From positions 49,664-113,663 of the forward strand of contig NZ_LXEU01000003.1 of the NCBI RefSeq assembly GCF_001654985.1: a stretch of 64,000 nt of DNA. The letters run 5' to 3'. Positions within the stretch are counted from its first letter, which is position 1. Each line of letters begins with the position of its first letter. This DNA comes from Kluyvera georgiana ATCC 51603 (GTDB lineage Bacteria > Pseudomonadota > Gammaproteobacteria > Enterobacterales > Enterobacteriaceae). The notes under the pieces are model-generated. The model had not been told where the DNA came from. It did no database searches and worked only from the letters and a program-made list of their open reading frames with translations. A program made the position numbers and the translations under genes. Below are positions 39,642-48,479 of the stretch, piece by piece.

Positions 39642-39989
39642 ATGAAAATTTCCCGCCTTGGAGAAGCGCCCGATTACCGCTTCTCGCTGGCCAACGAGCG
39701 TACGTTTCTGGCCTGGATTCGTACCTCACTGGGCTTTCTGGCGGCGGGCGTCGGGCTGGATCAGCTGGCGCCAGACTTTGCTACGCCGGTGATTCGCGAA
39801 GCGCTAGCGCTGATGTTGTGCCTGTTTGCCGGTGGTCTGGCGATTTATGGCTATCTGCGCTGGCTGCGTAATGAGAAGGCGATGCGGCTGAAAGAGGATC
39901 TCCCCTATACCCACAGCCTGCTGGTCATCAGCGTTATCCTGATGATTGTGGCGGTGATCGTGATGGTGTTGGTGCTGTATGCCGGATAG
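39642..39989 (+). CDS. yidH: YidH, DUF202 inner-membrane protein
   Basis: A 115-residue protein with three hydrophobic segments and the DUF202 signature NERTFLAWIRTSLGFLAAGV. It is the same length as E. coli YidH and very similar. The function is unknown. AGGAG precedes the ATG. It overlaps yidG by 11 bases. Confidence 0.95.
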   Translation: MKISRLGEAPDYRFSLANERTFLAWIRTSLGFLAAGVGLDQLAPDFATPVIREALALMLCLFAGGLAIYGYLRWLRNEKAMRLKEDLPYTHSLLVISVILMIVAVIVMVLVLYAG

Positions 39990-40341
39990 TCGCAAAGCCC
40001 GGCGGCAGTCCGACCCTGGACTGCAGCCCGAACGCACCTCGCTGGCCTGGTTCCGCACGCTGCTGGGCTACGGCGCGCTGATGGCGCTGGCGCTCAAGCA
40101 CAACTGGCATCAGGCCGGGATGCTATTCTGGATTTCAATCGCCGTTCTGGCGATCGTCGCGCTTATCCTCTGGCAGTACACCCGTAATCGCAACATCATG
40201 GATGTTGCGCAGAACGATTTTGTGCAGCCTCGGGTCGTGCGTGACAAATTTTTGATCTCCCTCGCGGTGTTATCCCTCGCAATATTGTTTGCTGTTACCC
40301 ACATTTGCCAACTCATTATTTTTATCAGGGATTTTACATGA
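39979..40341 (+). CDS. yidG: YidG, DUF202 inner-membrane protein
   Basis: A 120-residue protein with the DUF202 motif QPERTSLAWFRTLLGYGALM and further membrane segments, matching E. coli YidG. Function unknown. It overlaps both yidH and yidF (ATGA), so yidH-yidG-yidF are translated as a coupled unit with the sulfatase maturase. Confidence 0.95.
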   Translation: MPDSRKARRQSDPGLQPERTSLAWFRTLLGYGALMALALKHNWHQAGMLFWISIAVLAIVALILWQYTRNRNIMDVAQNDFVQPRVVRDKFLISLAVLSLAILFAVTHICQLIIFIRDFT

Positions 40342-41459
40342 CAGGATGTCAGGTGATGGCCAAGCCGGCCAGTTCTCGCTGTAATCTCAACTGCCGCTAC
40401 TGTTTCTACCTCGAAAAGCCTGAACAGCCGATGATGGACGATGCCACGCTGGAGCGGTTTATTAGCCAGCATATCGCGGCGCAGCCGGGGCCGGAGGTCA
40501 TCTTTGCCTGGCAGGGTGGGGAGCCCACGCTGTGCGGGCTGGCATTTTTCCAGCGTGCGCTGGCGCTGCAACGCCAGTACGCCAACGGCAAACAGATCCA
40601 CAATGCGTTCCAGACTAACGGCCTGCTGCTCAACGATGACTGGTGCCGCTTCTTTCGCGACAATGGCTGGCTGGTCGGCATTTCGCTGGACGGCCCGGCC
40701 GATCTCCACGACGCCTGGCGCGTTAACCGCAGCGGCAAACCGACGCATCATAAGGTGATGAAGGCGATTGAGACGCTGGTGAAACACGGCGTCGAGTTTA
40801 ATCTGCTGGTGGTGGTGAACCGTCTGAACAGCCAGCAGCCGCAGCGTCTCTATCGTTATCTGCGCGGTCTCGGCACGCCGTTCCTGCAGTTTATTCCGCT
40901 GGTCGAACGCGACGAGAGCGGCAAGCTCCGCGCCGAATCGGTCACCGACGATGCGTGGGGCACGTTCTTAACTGACGTGTTCGACCTTTGGGTGCGCGAA
41001 GATATTGGCCGGGTGTATGTGCAGTTATTTGACTCGACGCTCGGCGTCTGGAGCGGCTATCCGTCGCAAATGTGCGCGTTTAGCGAAACCTGCGGCCACG
41101 CCTTTGCTCTGGAAGCCAACGGCGATCTCTACCAGTGCGACCACTACGTTTACCCCGATTATTATCTCGGTAATATTCATCAGCAGACGCTACAGGCGCT
41201 GAACGCCTCGCCGGCAGCCATAGCCTTCGGGCAGCAAAAACAGCGCGGGCTGGCCGCATCATGTCGCCAGTGCTCGGTGCTGCGTTTTTGTCACGGCGAC
41301 TGCCCCAAACACCGCCACTCTGGCGGGAAAAGCGCGCTCTGCGCGGGCTACCGCCGCTTCTTCACCTACAGCGCGCCGCACATGAAGGCGATGCGCGATC
41401 TGCTCAAACAGCGGCGCTCACCGATGGAATTAATGGCGATGTTAAATCAGGGCCGATAA
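40338..41459 (+). CDS. yidF: Radical-SAM sulfatase-maturating enzyme YidF (full length)
   Basis: An anSME-type enzyme that oxidises the active-site Cys of sulfatases to formylglycine without oxygen. It has 373 residues. The SAM cluster is C15-x3-C19-x2-C22 (SRCNLNCRYC), followed by FAWQGGEPTL. SPASM-type auxiliary cluster cysteines are in CAFSETCGHAFALEANGDLY then QCDH, and CRQCSVLRFCHGDCPKH. From memory, K-12 YidF is only about 165 residues, so this is the complete form. The ATG at 40338 overlaps the yidG stop. Its likely clients are the three Cys-type sulfatases upstream. Confidence 0.92.
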   Translation: MTGCQVMAKPASSRCNLNCRYCFYLEKPEQPMMDDATLERFISQHIAAQPGPEVIFAWQGGEPTLCGLAFFQRALALQRQYANGKQIHNAFQTNGLLLNDDWCRFFRDNGWLVGISLDGPADLHDAWRVNRSGKPTHHKVMKAIETLVKHGVEFNLLVVVNRLNSQQPQRLYRYLRGLGTPFLQFIPLVERDESGKLRAESVTDDAWGTFLTDVFDLWVREDIGRVYVQLFDSTLGVWSGYPSQMCAFSETCGHAFALEANGDLYQCDHYVYPDYYLGNIHQQTLQALNASPAAIAFGQQKQRGLAASCRQCSVLRFCHGDCPKHRHSGGKSALCAGYRRFFTYSAPHMKAMRDLLKQRRSPMELMAMLNQGR

Positions 41460-41567
41460 GCTTTCTCTGTTTGCCAACTGCCGTTGCAGGGTGGCAAACA
41501 GCTCAAGGTACCTTCCGTTCATTCTGGTATCACTATCACTCTGAGTGAAAATCCGCCAGGAGTGTCT

Positions 41568-42380
41568 ATGTCGCTTGTGCTACCCCGTGATACCCATTTT
41601 CGCCATCCGCAGGAGAGCGTGGTCTTTCATTTCTGGCATCCGGAGAAAAGCATCAGCCACGAGCATAGCCATGAGTACTGCGAACTGTTTCTGGTGGGCA
41701 GCGGTAGTGGGATTCATGTCATCAATGAAAAACCCTACCTGCTGAGCAGCGGCACGCTGTGTTACCTCAATCGCCAGGACTATCACCTGTTCGAAGAGAT
41801 GAAGGATTTGCAGCAGGTAAACCTGCTTTATCTGGGGCGTGACAGCTTCAACTTTATCAAGCATATCGATTATCTGCTGCCGCAGGAGGGGGAGAGCAAC
41901 GTCTGGCAGCTGGACATCGGCATTATGCAGCGCGTATTTGAGCGTCTGGCGAGCCATAAGGCAGAGGAGTTTAGCGACCCAATATTGGCAGAAAGTCACA
42001 AGGAGATGATTTTTCTCGAAGTGTTGCACACGCTGAACCTCTGGCGCTATAAAACGCAAGATTTTCACTCCAGCGCAGATCGCATCAGCCAGGTGCTGAT
42101 TCATCTGAACGGTCAATGGCAGCAGCCGCTCGATCTGGACGCGTTGTGCCAGACGTTTAGCCTCTCGCGGCGCACCTTGCAGCGCGGTTTCAGCGACTAT
42201 ACCGGTGTTTCACCACAGCAGTATCTCGCCCGCCTGCGGCTGCTGCAATCACGCTATCAGCTGCGTTTTACCAGCGACTCGGTGAACGAGATTGCCTCGC
42301 GTTGTGGATTTGGCGACGTGAGCTACTTTTCTCGTGCCTTTCGTCGTCAGTTTGGTGTTTCGCCGAATCAATGCCGCTAG
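41568..42380 (+). CDS. AraC-family regulator (ChbR-like)
   Basis: A 270-residue regulator with an N-terminal cupin (HEHSHEYCELFLVGSGSG, a metal/sugar-type binding motif) and a C-terminal AraC HTH pair (LDALCQTFSLSRRTLQRGFS; NEIASRCGFGDVSYFSRAFR). The layout resembles ChbR, and it precedes a chitobiose-like PTS operon, which it likely controls. The ATG at 41568 follows AGGAG. A longer in-frame start at 41484 lacks a ribosome-binding site. Confidence 0.87.
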   Translation: MSLVLPRDTHFRHPQESVVFHFWHPEKSISHEHSHEYCELFLVGSGSGIHVINEKPYLLSSGTLCYLNRQDYHLFEEMKDLQQVNLLYLGRDSFNFIKHIDYLLPQEGESNVWQLDIGIMQRVFERLASHKAEEFSDPILAESHKEMIFLEVLHTLNLWRYKTQDFHSSADRISQVLIHLNGQWQQPLDLDALCQTFSLSRRTLQRGFSDYTGVSPQQYLARLRLLQSRYQLRFTSDSVNEIASRCGFGDVSYFSRAFRRQFGVSPNQCR

Positions 42381-42622
42381 CTGACCAGAGTGGGAGGTAA
42401 CGCATAAAAACGAATAAAAATAACACGGCAGAAAATAAAAGTAACATTTCTATCTTGCTGTTTATGAGTGGTAAATTATCTTTTCTCTCATTTCAAACAA
42501 CAAAAGTACCAGCGATATAAATCGGTTTTGTGCCTCCCTTCACTTGCCGCCTCCTGGCCGACTACGCAGAATATATTTGGCCGCATTTTTGCGGAATACC
42601 ACGCATATAACGCCAGGGGAAA

Positions 42623-42940
42623 ATGATGAAAAAGATCTTTTTATGCTGCGCTGCGGGCATGTCGACCAGTATGTTAGTTGAAAGAATGAAACAATCTGCC
42701 GCCAGCCGCGATATTGATGTGGACATTACCGCCGTCCCGGTTTCTGAATTCGAGCAGATTATTGAGGACGCCGACGTTATTTTGTTAGGCCCGCAGGTGA
42801 AATTCCAGCTTCAGCGTTTATCTGCCGTCGCCGAGCCGCAAGGGGTGCCGGTGGCCGCCATTGATATGATGCAATATGGCTCGATGCAGGGCGATAAAGT
42901 TCTGGATCATGCGCTGTCTTTATTAGCCAAAGCACAATAA
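42623..42940 (+). CDS. PTS lactose/cellobiose-type EIIB
   Basis: A 105-residue phosphocarrier with the phospho-cysteine P-loop MKKIFLCCAAGMSTSMLVER, typical of ChbB/CelA. It receives phosphate from an EIIA and passes it to the sugar at the EIIC encoded two genes on. Two adjacent ATGs (42623 and 42626) follow CAGGGGA; either could be used. It is the first gene of the operon EIIB-GH1-EIIC, with a 242-base upstream gap from the AraC gene that should hold the promoter. Confidence 0.92.
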   Translation: MMKKIFLCCAAGMSTSMLVERMKQSAASRDIDVDITAVPVSEFEQIIEDADVILLGPQVKFQLQRLSAVAEPQGVPVAAIDMMQYGSMQGDKVLDHALSLLAKAQ

Positions 42941-42951
42941 GGACAGCGATT

Positions 42952-44340
42952 ATGGAATATCGTTTTCCTGATAATTTCTGGTGGGGGACGGCGACCAGCG
43001 CGACCCAGTCTGAAGGCCGTATTCCCGGCGATGGCAAAGGCGATAATATCTGGGATTATGCTTCACACCACTTTAATGAGCGTTTTTTTCAGGGCGTCAC
43101 GGCGGATGATACCTCGACGTTTTATCAGCATTATCGGGAAGACATTCAACGTGCCAAAGACATTGGCCTGAACTCATTTCGCACCTCTATTTCCTGGTCA
43201 CGTCTGATTCCCGATGGTGACGGTGAGGTGAATCCGCAGGCGGTTGTCTTTTATAACGCGGTGATTGATGAATTACACGCGCAAGGCATTGAACCTTTTA
43301 TTAATCTCTATCACTTCGATATGCCGATGGCGCTGCAGGAAAAGGGCGGCTTTGAAAATCGTGAAGTGATTGACGCTTTTGCTCGCTATGCACGTATTTG
43401 CTATCAACTGTTCGGCGACCGCGTGCGGTATTGGTTTACCTTCAATGAACCGTTAATTCCGGCGGAAGCCGGGTATTTACACCCTCGCCATTATCCTTAT
43501 GTTACCGATTTCCGCCGCGCGGCTCAGGTGCTGCATCACATTGTGCTGGCGCACTGTAAAGCGGTAGCGGCGTGGCGCGAGCTGGGTCTGACCGGGCAGA
43601 TTGGCATTATTATGGACGTTATTCCGGTCTATCCGCGCAGCGACTCAGCGGAGGATTTGCAGGCCGCGGCGATGGCCGATCTCTTTTATACCCGCAGCAT
43701 CAACGAGCCTATTTTACTGGGGCGTTATCCGGAAGCGCTGGTGGCTATTTTGCGCGAACATGACCAGCTGCCGGAATATTTGGCGGAAGATTGTACGTTG
43801 ATTGCCAATACGCGTATCGATCTGCTGGGCATTAACTACTACCGCCCGCGCCGTGTCAAAGCGCGTGAAACGCCGCTGGCAGAACCGCACGGTTTTGTTC
43901 CGGAACGTTTCTTCGAAGAATACATCATGCCGGGACGCAGGATGAATACCTCGCGCGGTATTGAGATTTACCCTGCAGCGCTTTATGACATCGCCATGGT
44001 GGTGAAAGAACGCTACGGCAATTTACCGTGGTTCGTTTCTGAAAATGGCATTGGTATTCAGGACGAAGAGCAATTTATGGTGAACGGCCAGATTCAGGAC
44101 GATTACCGAATTGCATTCCTGAAAGAACATCTGGGATATCTCCATCAGGCGATGGCCGACGGCAGCAATTGCCTGGGCTACCACATGTGGACGTTTATTG
44201 ACTGCTGGTCGTGGCAAAACGCCTATAAAAATCGCTACGGATTCTACCGTCTTGATTTAGCGACCCAGCAGCGGTCGCTGAAAAAATCCGGGCAGTGGTT
44301 CTCCATGGTGATTGCCAATAACGGTTTCCAGGAGGAGTAA
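42952..44340 (+). CDS. 6-phospho-beta-glucosidase, GH1
   Basis: A 462-residue retaining glycosidase with a TIM barrel. The acid/base glutamate lies in WFTFNEPLIPAEAG (near residue 165) and the nucleophile in FVSENGIGIQDE (near residue 365). The N-terminal signature is FPDNFWWGTATSATQSEG. It cleaves the 6-phospho-beta-glucoside delivered by the flanking PTS genes. The phospho-sugar pocket could not be assigned to a specific aglycone. Confidence 0.92.
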   Translation: MEYRFPDNFWWGTATSATQSEGRIPGDGKGDNIWDYASHHFNERFFQGVTADDTSTFYQHYREDIQRAKDIGLNSFRTSISWSRLIPDGDGEVNPQAVVFYNAVIDELHAQGIEPFINLYHFDMPMALQEKGGFENREVIDAFARYARICYQLFGDRVRYWFTFNEPLIPAEAGYLHPRHYPYVTDFRRAAQVLHHIVLAHCKAVAAWRELGLTGQIGIIMDVIPVYPRSDSAEDLQAAAMADLFYTRSINEPILLGRYPEALVAILREHDQLPEYLAEDCTLIANTRIDLLGINYYRPRRVKARETPLAEPHGFVPERFFEEYIMPGRRMNTSRGIEIYPAALYDIAMVVKERYGNLPWFVSENGIGIQDEEQFMVNGQIQDDYRIAFLKEHLGYLHQAMADGSNCLGYHMWTFIDCWSWQNAYKNRYGFYRLDLATQQRSLKKSGQWFSMVIANNGFQEE

Positions 44341-44341
44341 C

Positions 44342-45667
44342 ATGTCTTTCTTTGAACGGCTGGCCGAAAAAATGTTGCCGGTAGCCAATGCCATTGGCAA
44401 CCAGCGCCATATGCAGGCGATTCGAAACGGCTTAATCTCTATTTTACCGCTGACGATTGTCGGGTCATTTTTCGTTATTCTGCTCAATATTCCGATTAAA
44501 GGATACATGGATTTTATTGCGCCATGGCGCGATATTCTTGATGTCCCTTTCCGCTTTACCGTCGGCCTGATGTCGCTGTACGCCGCGTTTACCATCGGTT
44601 CGTTTTTGGGGAAAAGCTATAAACTCAACGACGTGACCAGCGGGCTGCTGGCGATGCTCGCCACGCTGCTGATGATTGTGCCGGTGAATATTAAAGAGGG
44701 CGTCACCGTGGCCGGTGAGGCGATATCCGGACGCTATATTCCCGTGGCCTCGCTCAGCTCGCAGGGGCTATTTGGGGCGATCATTTCCTCACTGATTGCC
44801 ATTGAAATCTATCGCTTTATTAAAGTCCGCAATATTGAAATCAAGATGCCGGCAGGCGTCCCTCCGGTGGTTGCCAGCTCCTTCTCGGCGCTGTTCCCGA
44901 CGCTGGCGGTGGTGCTGATTTTCTGGGTACCGCGACACTTCCTGAATATCGATATTAACGCCATCATCAGCTACATCATCATGCCGCTGAAGGGCTTTAT
45001 GACCGGTACTAACCTGTTCGGCGGTATCGTCACGCAGTTCTTTATCGACCTGTTCTGGGTGTTTGGGATTCACGGACACGCGGTGATGGGGCCGCTGATT
45101 CGCCCACTGTGGGACCAGGCGATCGTGCAGAATATGGAGCTGTTCCAGGCCGGGACCAGCGCTTACGATCTACCAAATATCTTCACCGAGCAGTTTTTCC
45201 AGTGGTACGCGCAGATGGGCGGTACCGGCTCCACGTTGGCGCTGGTGGTATTGTTTATACGATCGAAAGTTATCTATCTGAAATCACTTGGGAAGCTGTC
45301 GTTTATTCCCGGCCTGTTCAACATCAATGAGCCGATGATTTTCGGCGCGCCGATCGTCATGAACCCGATTCTGGCGGTGCCGTTTATCCTGGCGCCGATG
45401 GTTAATACGGTGGTGGTGTATCTCTTTACCATCAGCGGGCTGATCCCACGCATGATGGTCAAACCGCCGTTTACTATTCCGGCCCCGCTGGGGGCGTTGA
45501 TCACCACCAACTGGAACCTGATTGCCTGCGGTCTGGTGTTTATCTGCTTCTTTATCTCGCTGGCGATCTACTACCCGTTCTTCAAGGTGTATGAGAAGAA
45601 AATGCTGGAAACGCAGCAGGCTCAGCAGGAAGAAGAGGAGAAGGCGAAGCTGCTGGCGAACGCCTGA
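44342..45667 (+). CDS. PTS lactose/cellobiose-type EIIC permease
   Basis: A 441-residue membrane permease of the ChbC/CelB type with about ten hydrophobic segments. It starts MSFFERLAEKMLPVANAIGN and has the conserved INEPMIFGAPIVMNPILAVP and FWVFGIHGH segments. The ATG at 44342 follows AGGAGG one base after the GH1 stop. A glutamate-rich tail ends it. No EIIA gene lies nearby, so one encoded elsewhere (for example ChbA) must serve. Confidence 0.92.
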   Translation: MSFFERLAEKMLPVANAIGNQRHMQAIRNGLISILPLTIVGSFFVILLNIPIKGYMDFIAPWRDILDVPFRFTVGLMSLYAAFTIGSFLGKSYKLNDVTSGLLAMLATLLMIVPVNIKEGVTVAGEAISGRYIPVASLSSQGLFGAIISSLIAIEIYRFIKVRNIEIKMPAGVPPVVASSFSALFPTLAVVLIFWVPRHFLNIDINAIISYIIMPLKGFMTGTNLFGGIVTQFFIDLFWVFGIHGHAVMGPLIRPLWDQAIVQNMELFQAGTSAYDLPNIFTEQFFQWYAQMGGTGSTLALVVLFIRSKVIYLKSLGKLSFIPGLFNINEPMIFGAPIVMNPILAVPFILAPMVNTVVVYLFTISGLIPRMMVKPPFTIPAPLGALITTNWNLIACGLVFICFFISLAIYYPFFKVYEKKMLETQQAQQEEEEKAKLLANA

Positions 45668-45680
45668 TGCGCAAGAATAC

Positions 45681-45714
45681 GCGCCAGCCACTGTCCTGGC
45701 TGGCGCGCTTTTTT
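45681..45714 (+). terminator. Terminator of the beta-glucoside PTS operon
   Basis: Ten-base stem GCGCCAGCCA / TGGCTGGCGC followed by GCTTTTTT. It sits between convergent genes and may act both ways. Confidence 0.88.
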
Positions 45715-47008
45715 AGTGCCGCACTTCTATCACCTCCAGCAGCGTGGATCCGGTTTTCGCCTCGTGCGGCACGTCGCGGAAAATAGGCAGCGCTTCCCAG
45801 CGCAACCAATAGCGGTTTTGTGGGCTGTAATCGCTGTTCTGCGCGGCCACCAGTTGTACTTCCGCCTGTGGCGCAACGTTCTGTCGGGGTTGCCATTGAT
45901 CGGCTGGCAGCGGCGGCGTGAGAGGGCGAGTTTCCACAACGGTAAGCGTCCGGTCATCAATAATCCACACGCCGCTTCCGGCCCACGTCGAGGTCCATTC
46001 CACTGCTATTTTCCCGCCGCCAATCGCCCGCGGCGCGCTGAGAGTCACGTCGGGCGGGATAGATCCGCCGCCGTTGAAGTCCCAGCGAAAATCCCACTGA
46101 CTGATCTGCGCTTTTTGCCAGCTGCCTTTGCCATCCGGGCGCGCCAGATACGCTTGCGATAGCCCCCGATCATCATAACGATGGTAAATCAGCACCGGGC
46201 GGGCATCGTTATCGAAACCCACCTCCTGCACCATGTTGATTAACCCGCCGCCGATCCCGGCGTTATCGACAATTTCACCCTGGTGGCGAGCAATCGGCAG
46301 CGCGAGCGGCGTACCGTCTGATTTCTCCCAGCGTTGCAGGTCACGGCTGCGCACGTAGGAGAGATTATTGTTGGTTTCGCAGTGCGGCGTTTCGCGCCAC
46401 ATCCACACCATATGCCAGTAGCCGTCCGGCCCCAGCAGCGGCTGGCGGGCGTAGCCGTTGCGCGCCCCTTCACCGTTCAGCAGCGGCGTTTCTAACAGGC
46501 GTGACCATTGCTGGCGTTCGGTGTCGAAAATATTGTACAGATCGTCGCCGTTGCCGCTGCAGCCGTCGCGGTAGCGGAATATCAACCGCCCCTGCACGTC
46601 CTTAAAGAATACCGGGTAGGTGGCGCGTGCTTCCCGCTCGCCGGTCATCGCCGGAACGCACTCCAGCGTAGTGATGTCCAGCGGCCGGCGGCTGCGGAAG
46701 TAAATTAACGGATCGACGTGCATATTGCCGGAAAGATGCAGGTATCCGGCGCTATCGACGGCCATCGTCAAGTAATTGTGGGAATCGAAATCCGTTATAT
46801 GGGCGTAACGTTCACGCTCGGGTAACCAGAAACCTTGCGGCTGAAACGTCTGCCACGGGCCATCGGGCAGACGACGCTGGCCGACGGTGATGCGGTGGGC
46901 CGCGTCATACCACGCGGCAAACTGGTGGTTTTCGTGGTTCATCAGGCAATAGAGTACGGTGAAATCTGCGCAGGCGTGGGCCACGGGCGCAACAACGATA
47001 TCAGTCAT
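45713..47008 (-). CDS. BNR_4-type beta-propeller protein (possible polysaccharide lyase)
   Basis: A 431-residue protein without signal peptide. HNYLTMAVDSAGYLHLSGNM and its surroundings match the BNR_4 repeat family, which includes PL24/PL25 ulvan lyases and relatives. Further propeller-like segments are GYWHMVWMWRETPHCETNNN and YHRYDDRGLSQAYLA. A His-Asn pair (HN near residue 76), Arg and Tyr residues could form a lyase site, but activity is not proven. It overlaps the upstream MFS gene by one base (TGATG type), so the two are an operon: importer plus intracellular enzyme for a uronate-type oligosaccharide. Confidence 0.78.
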   Translation of the reverse strand: MTDIVVAPVAHACADFTVLYCLMNHENHQFAAWYDAAHRITVGQRRLPDGPWQTFQPQGFWLPERERYAHITDFDSHNYLTMAVDSAGYLHLSGNMHVDPLIYFRSRRPLDITTLECVPAMTGEREARATYPVFFKDVQGRLIFRYRDGCSGNGDDLYNIFDTERQQWSRLLETPLLNGEGARNGYARQPLLGPDGYWHMVWMWRETPHCETNNNLSYVRSRDLQRWEKSDGTPLALPIARHQGEIVDNAGIGGGLINMVQEVGFDNDARPVLIYHRYDDRGLSQAYLARPDGKGSWQKAQISQWDFRWDFNGGGSIPPDVTLSAPRAIGGGKIAVEWTSTWAGSGVWIIDDRTLTVVETRPLTPPLPADQWQPRQNVAPQAEVQLVAAQNSDYSPQNRYWLRWEALPIFRDVPHEAKTGSTLLEVIEVRH

Positions 47009-48279
47009 CAGACGGTCTCCGGACGAGCAATAAAGGATTTTTTACGACGTAAGAAAAAGGCGGCCAGCACCAGTGCGCCAATCGGATGCAGCGTCGCACC
47101 GGCGTAAATCGGCATCGAGTAGCCAAAGTGGTCGATGATAGAACCGACAAAGCCGTTAAAGATAATTGAGGTGACGCCGCCCAATGCGCTCATCACGCCG
47201 ATGGCGGTGGCAATCGCCACGCGCGGGGCCAGACCGCCCATCATGATGGTCGCCATGCTGAGCCAGGCGGTGCACATGAAATTAATCACCGTCATGATGG
47301 CGACGGCGGCCCAGGCATTGCTGATGGACGGCAGCAGGAACACCAGCGGCGCAAGACAGGTTACCGACCAGATGATGGTTAAACGGGCGCGGGTGGCGTC
47401 CATACCGCGCGCGACGAGACGGTCTGAAGCCCAGCACACCGCCAGCACGCCGAACACGGCCACCAGCGGCGGCAGCCACATCAACTTGCCAACCTCCGCC
47501 AGCGTCAGGCCGATTTTCTCCTGCATAAAGCCCATCTGCCAGTACTGGTAGAAGAACCAGAACGGGTCGGTCAGCAGGCGCGCGATCAGCAGCGCCCAGA
47601 TAGGCTTTGAGGTGAGCACCATTTTGTAGCGTTCAACCAGCGGTACGCCAGCGGCAGTATCCTGCAACACATCTTCCGCCGCTGGCGGCGTTTTGCGGCT
47701 GGAGATAAACCACAGAACGCCGACCACCATGCCCGCCATCGCCGGAATAAAAAACGCCCAGCGCCAGCCGGTGGACAGCGTCACCCACGCCACGAATGAC
47801 GGGGCGATAATTAGCCCCAGCGACTGAATGATATTGGTTAACTGGAAGGCAAAAGCACGCTGCTCGGCGCGAAACCAGGTGAAAACCGCCAGCGTCAGCG
47901 CGGGCACAATCCCGGATTCCGCCAGCCCCAGTAAAATGCGGCCTGTAATGAGGCCGGTCATGGAGTGGGAAAGGCCGGTAATCAGCGTGGCGAGCGACAT
48001 TAACACCATCAGCGCGCACAGCACGTAGCGGCTGCCGAAGCGGTCAACGATGCCGCCGACGAAGAAATACATGAAGGTGTAGGGGATCATAAAGGCGCTG
48101 ATCAGCACCGAATAATCGCTGTTATCCAGCCCCAGCTCCTGCATCAGCGTGGTTTTGAGAATGGAAACAATTTGTCGGTCGAGCGAAAAGAAAAACAGTA
48201 CGCAGCCGAGAAGCAAAAGCAGCACCCAGATGAGCAGGGTGAAGCCGCCCCGGCCGACAGATTTATCAGCCTGTTGCAT
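47008..48279 (-). CDS. MFS transporter, anion:cation symporter type
   Basis: A 423-residue, 12-helix transporter with the N-terminal FFFSLDRQIVSILKTTLM segment and GLAESGIVPALTLAVFTWFR, typical of the ACS family (ExuT, DgoT, GudP relatives) that carries sugar acids. The ATG follows GGAG. It forms an operon with the BNR propeller gene. In position it lies downstream of dsdA but is separated from it by a terminator, and it is not dsdX. Confidence 0.87.
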   Translation of the reverse strand: MQQADKSVGRGGFTLLIWVLLLLLGCVLFFFSLDRQIVSILKTTLMQELGLDNSDYSVLISAFMIPYTFMYFFVGGIVDRFGSRYVLCALMVLMSLATLITGLSHSMTGLITGRILLGLAESGIVPALTLAVFTWFRAEQRAFAFQLTNIIQSLGLIIAPSFVAWVTLSTGWRWAFFIPAMAGMVVGVLWFISSRKTPPAAEDVLQDTAAGVPLVERYKMVLTSKPIWALLIARLLTDPFWFFYQYWQMGFMQEKIGLTLAEVGKLMWLPPLVAVFGVLAVCWASDRLVARGMDATRARLTIIWSVTCLAPLVFLLPSISNAWAAVAIMTVINFMCTAWLSMATIMMGGLAPRVAIATAIGVMSALGGVTSIIFNGFVGSIIDHFGYSMPIYAGATLHPIGALVLAAFFLRRKKSFIARPETV

Positions 48280-48432
48280 TGTGTTCTCCGGTTTATCGTA
48301 GGGTTACGAGATAAACCGGAGTATATCGACGCCGTTTTAATGCCGGGGACGCAGAAGAATGGAGTGTGACGCGCGGCAATACGCTTTGACCTGAGATGCC
48401 ACAATGGCGGGATAAGTGGCACGATTGTGATA

Positions 48433-48465
48433 AAGCAGCATCGCGCAACGGCGGCGATGCTGCTT
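48433..48465 (-). terminator. Terminator of dsdA
   Basis: Twelve-base stem AAGCAGCATCGC / GCGATGCTGCTT with a nine-base loop, followed on the minus strand by TTTATC. Confidence 0.82.
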
Positions 48466-48479
48466 GGGGTCAGCGTGGC

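Noticed and set aside
47008..48279. MFS gene as dsdX
   Set aside because: DsdX is a gluconate-permease-family protein. This sequence is an ACS-type MFS transporter and lies downstream of the dsdA terminator.
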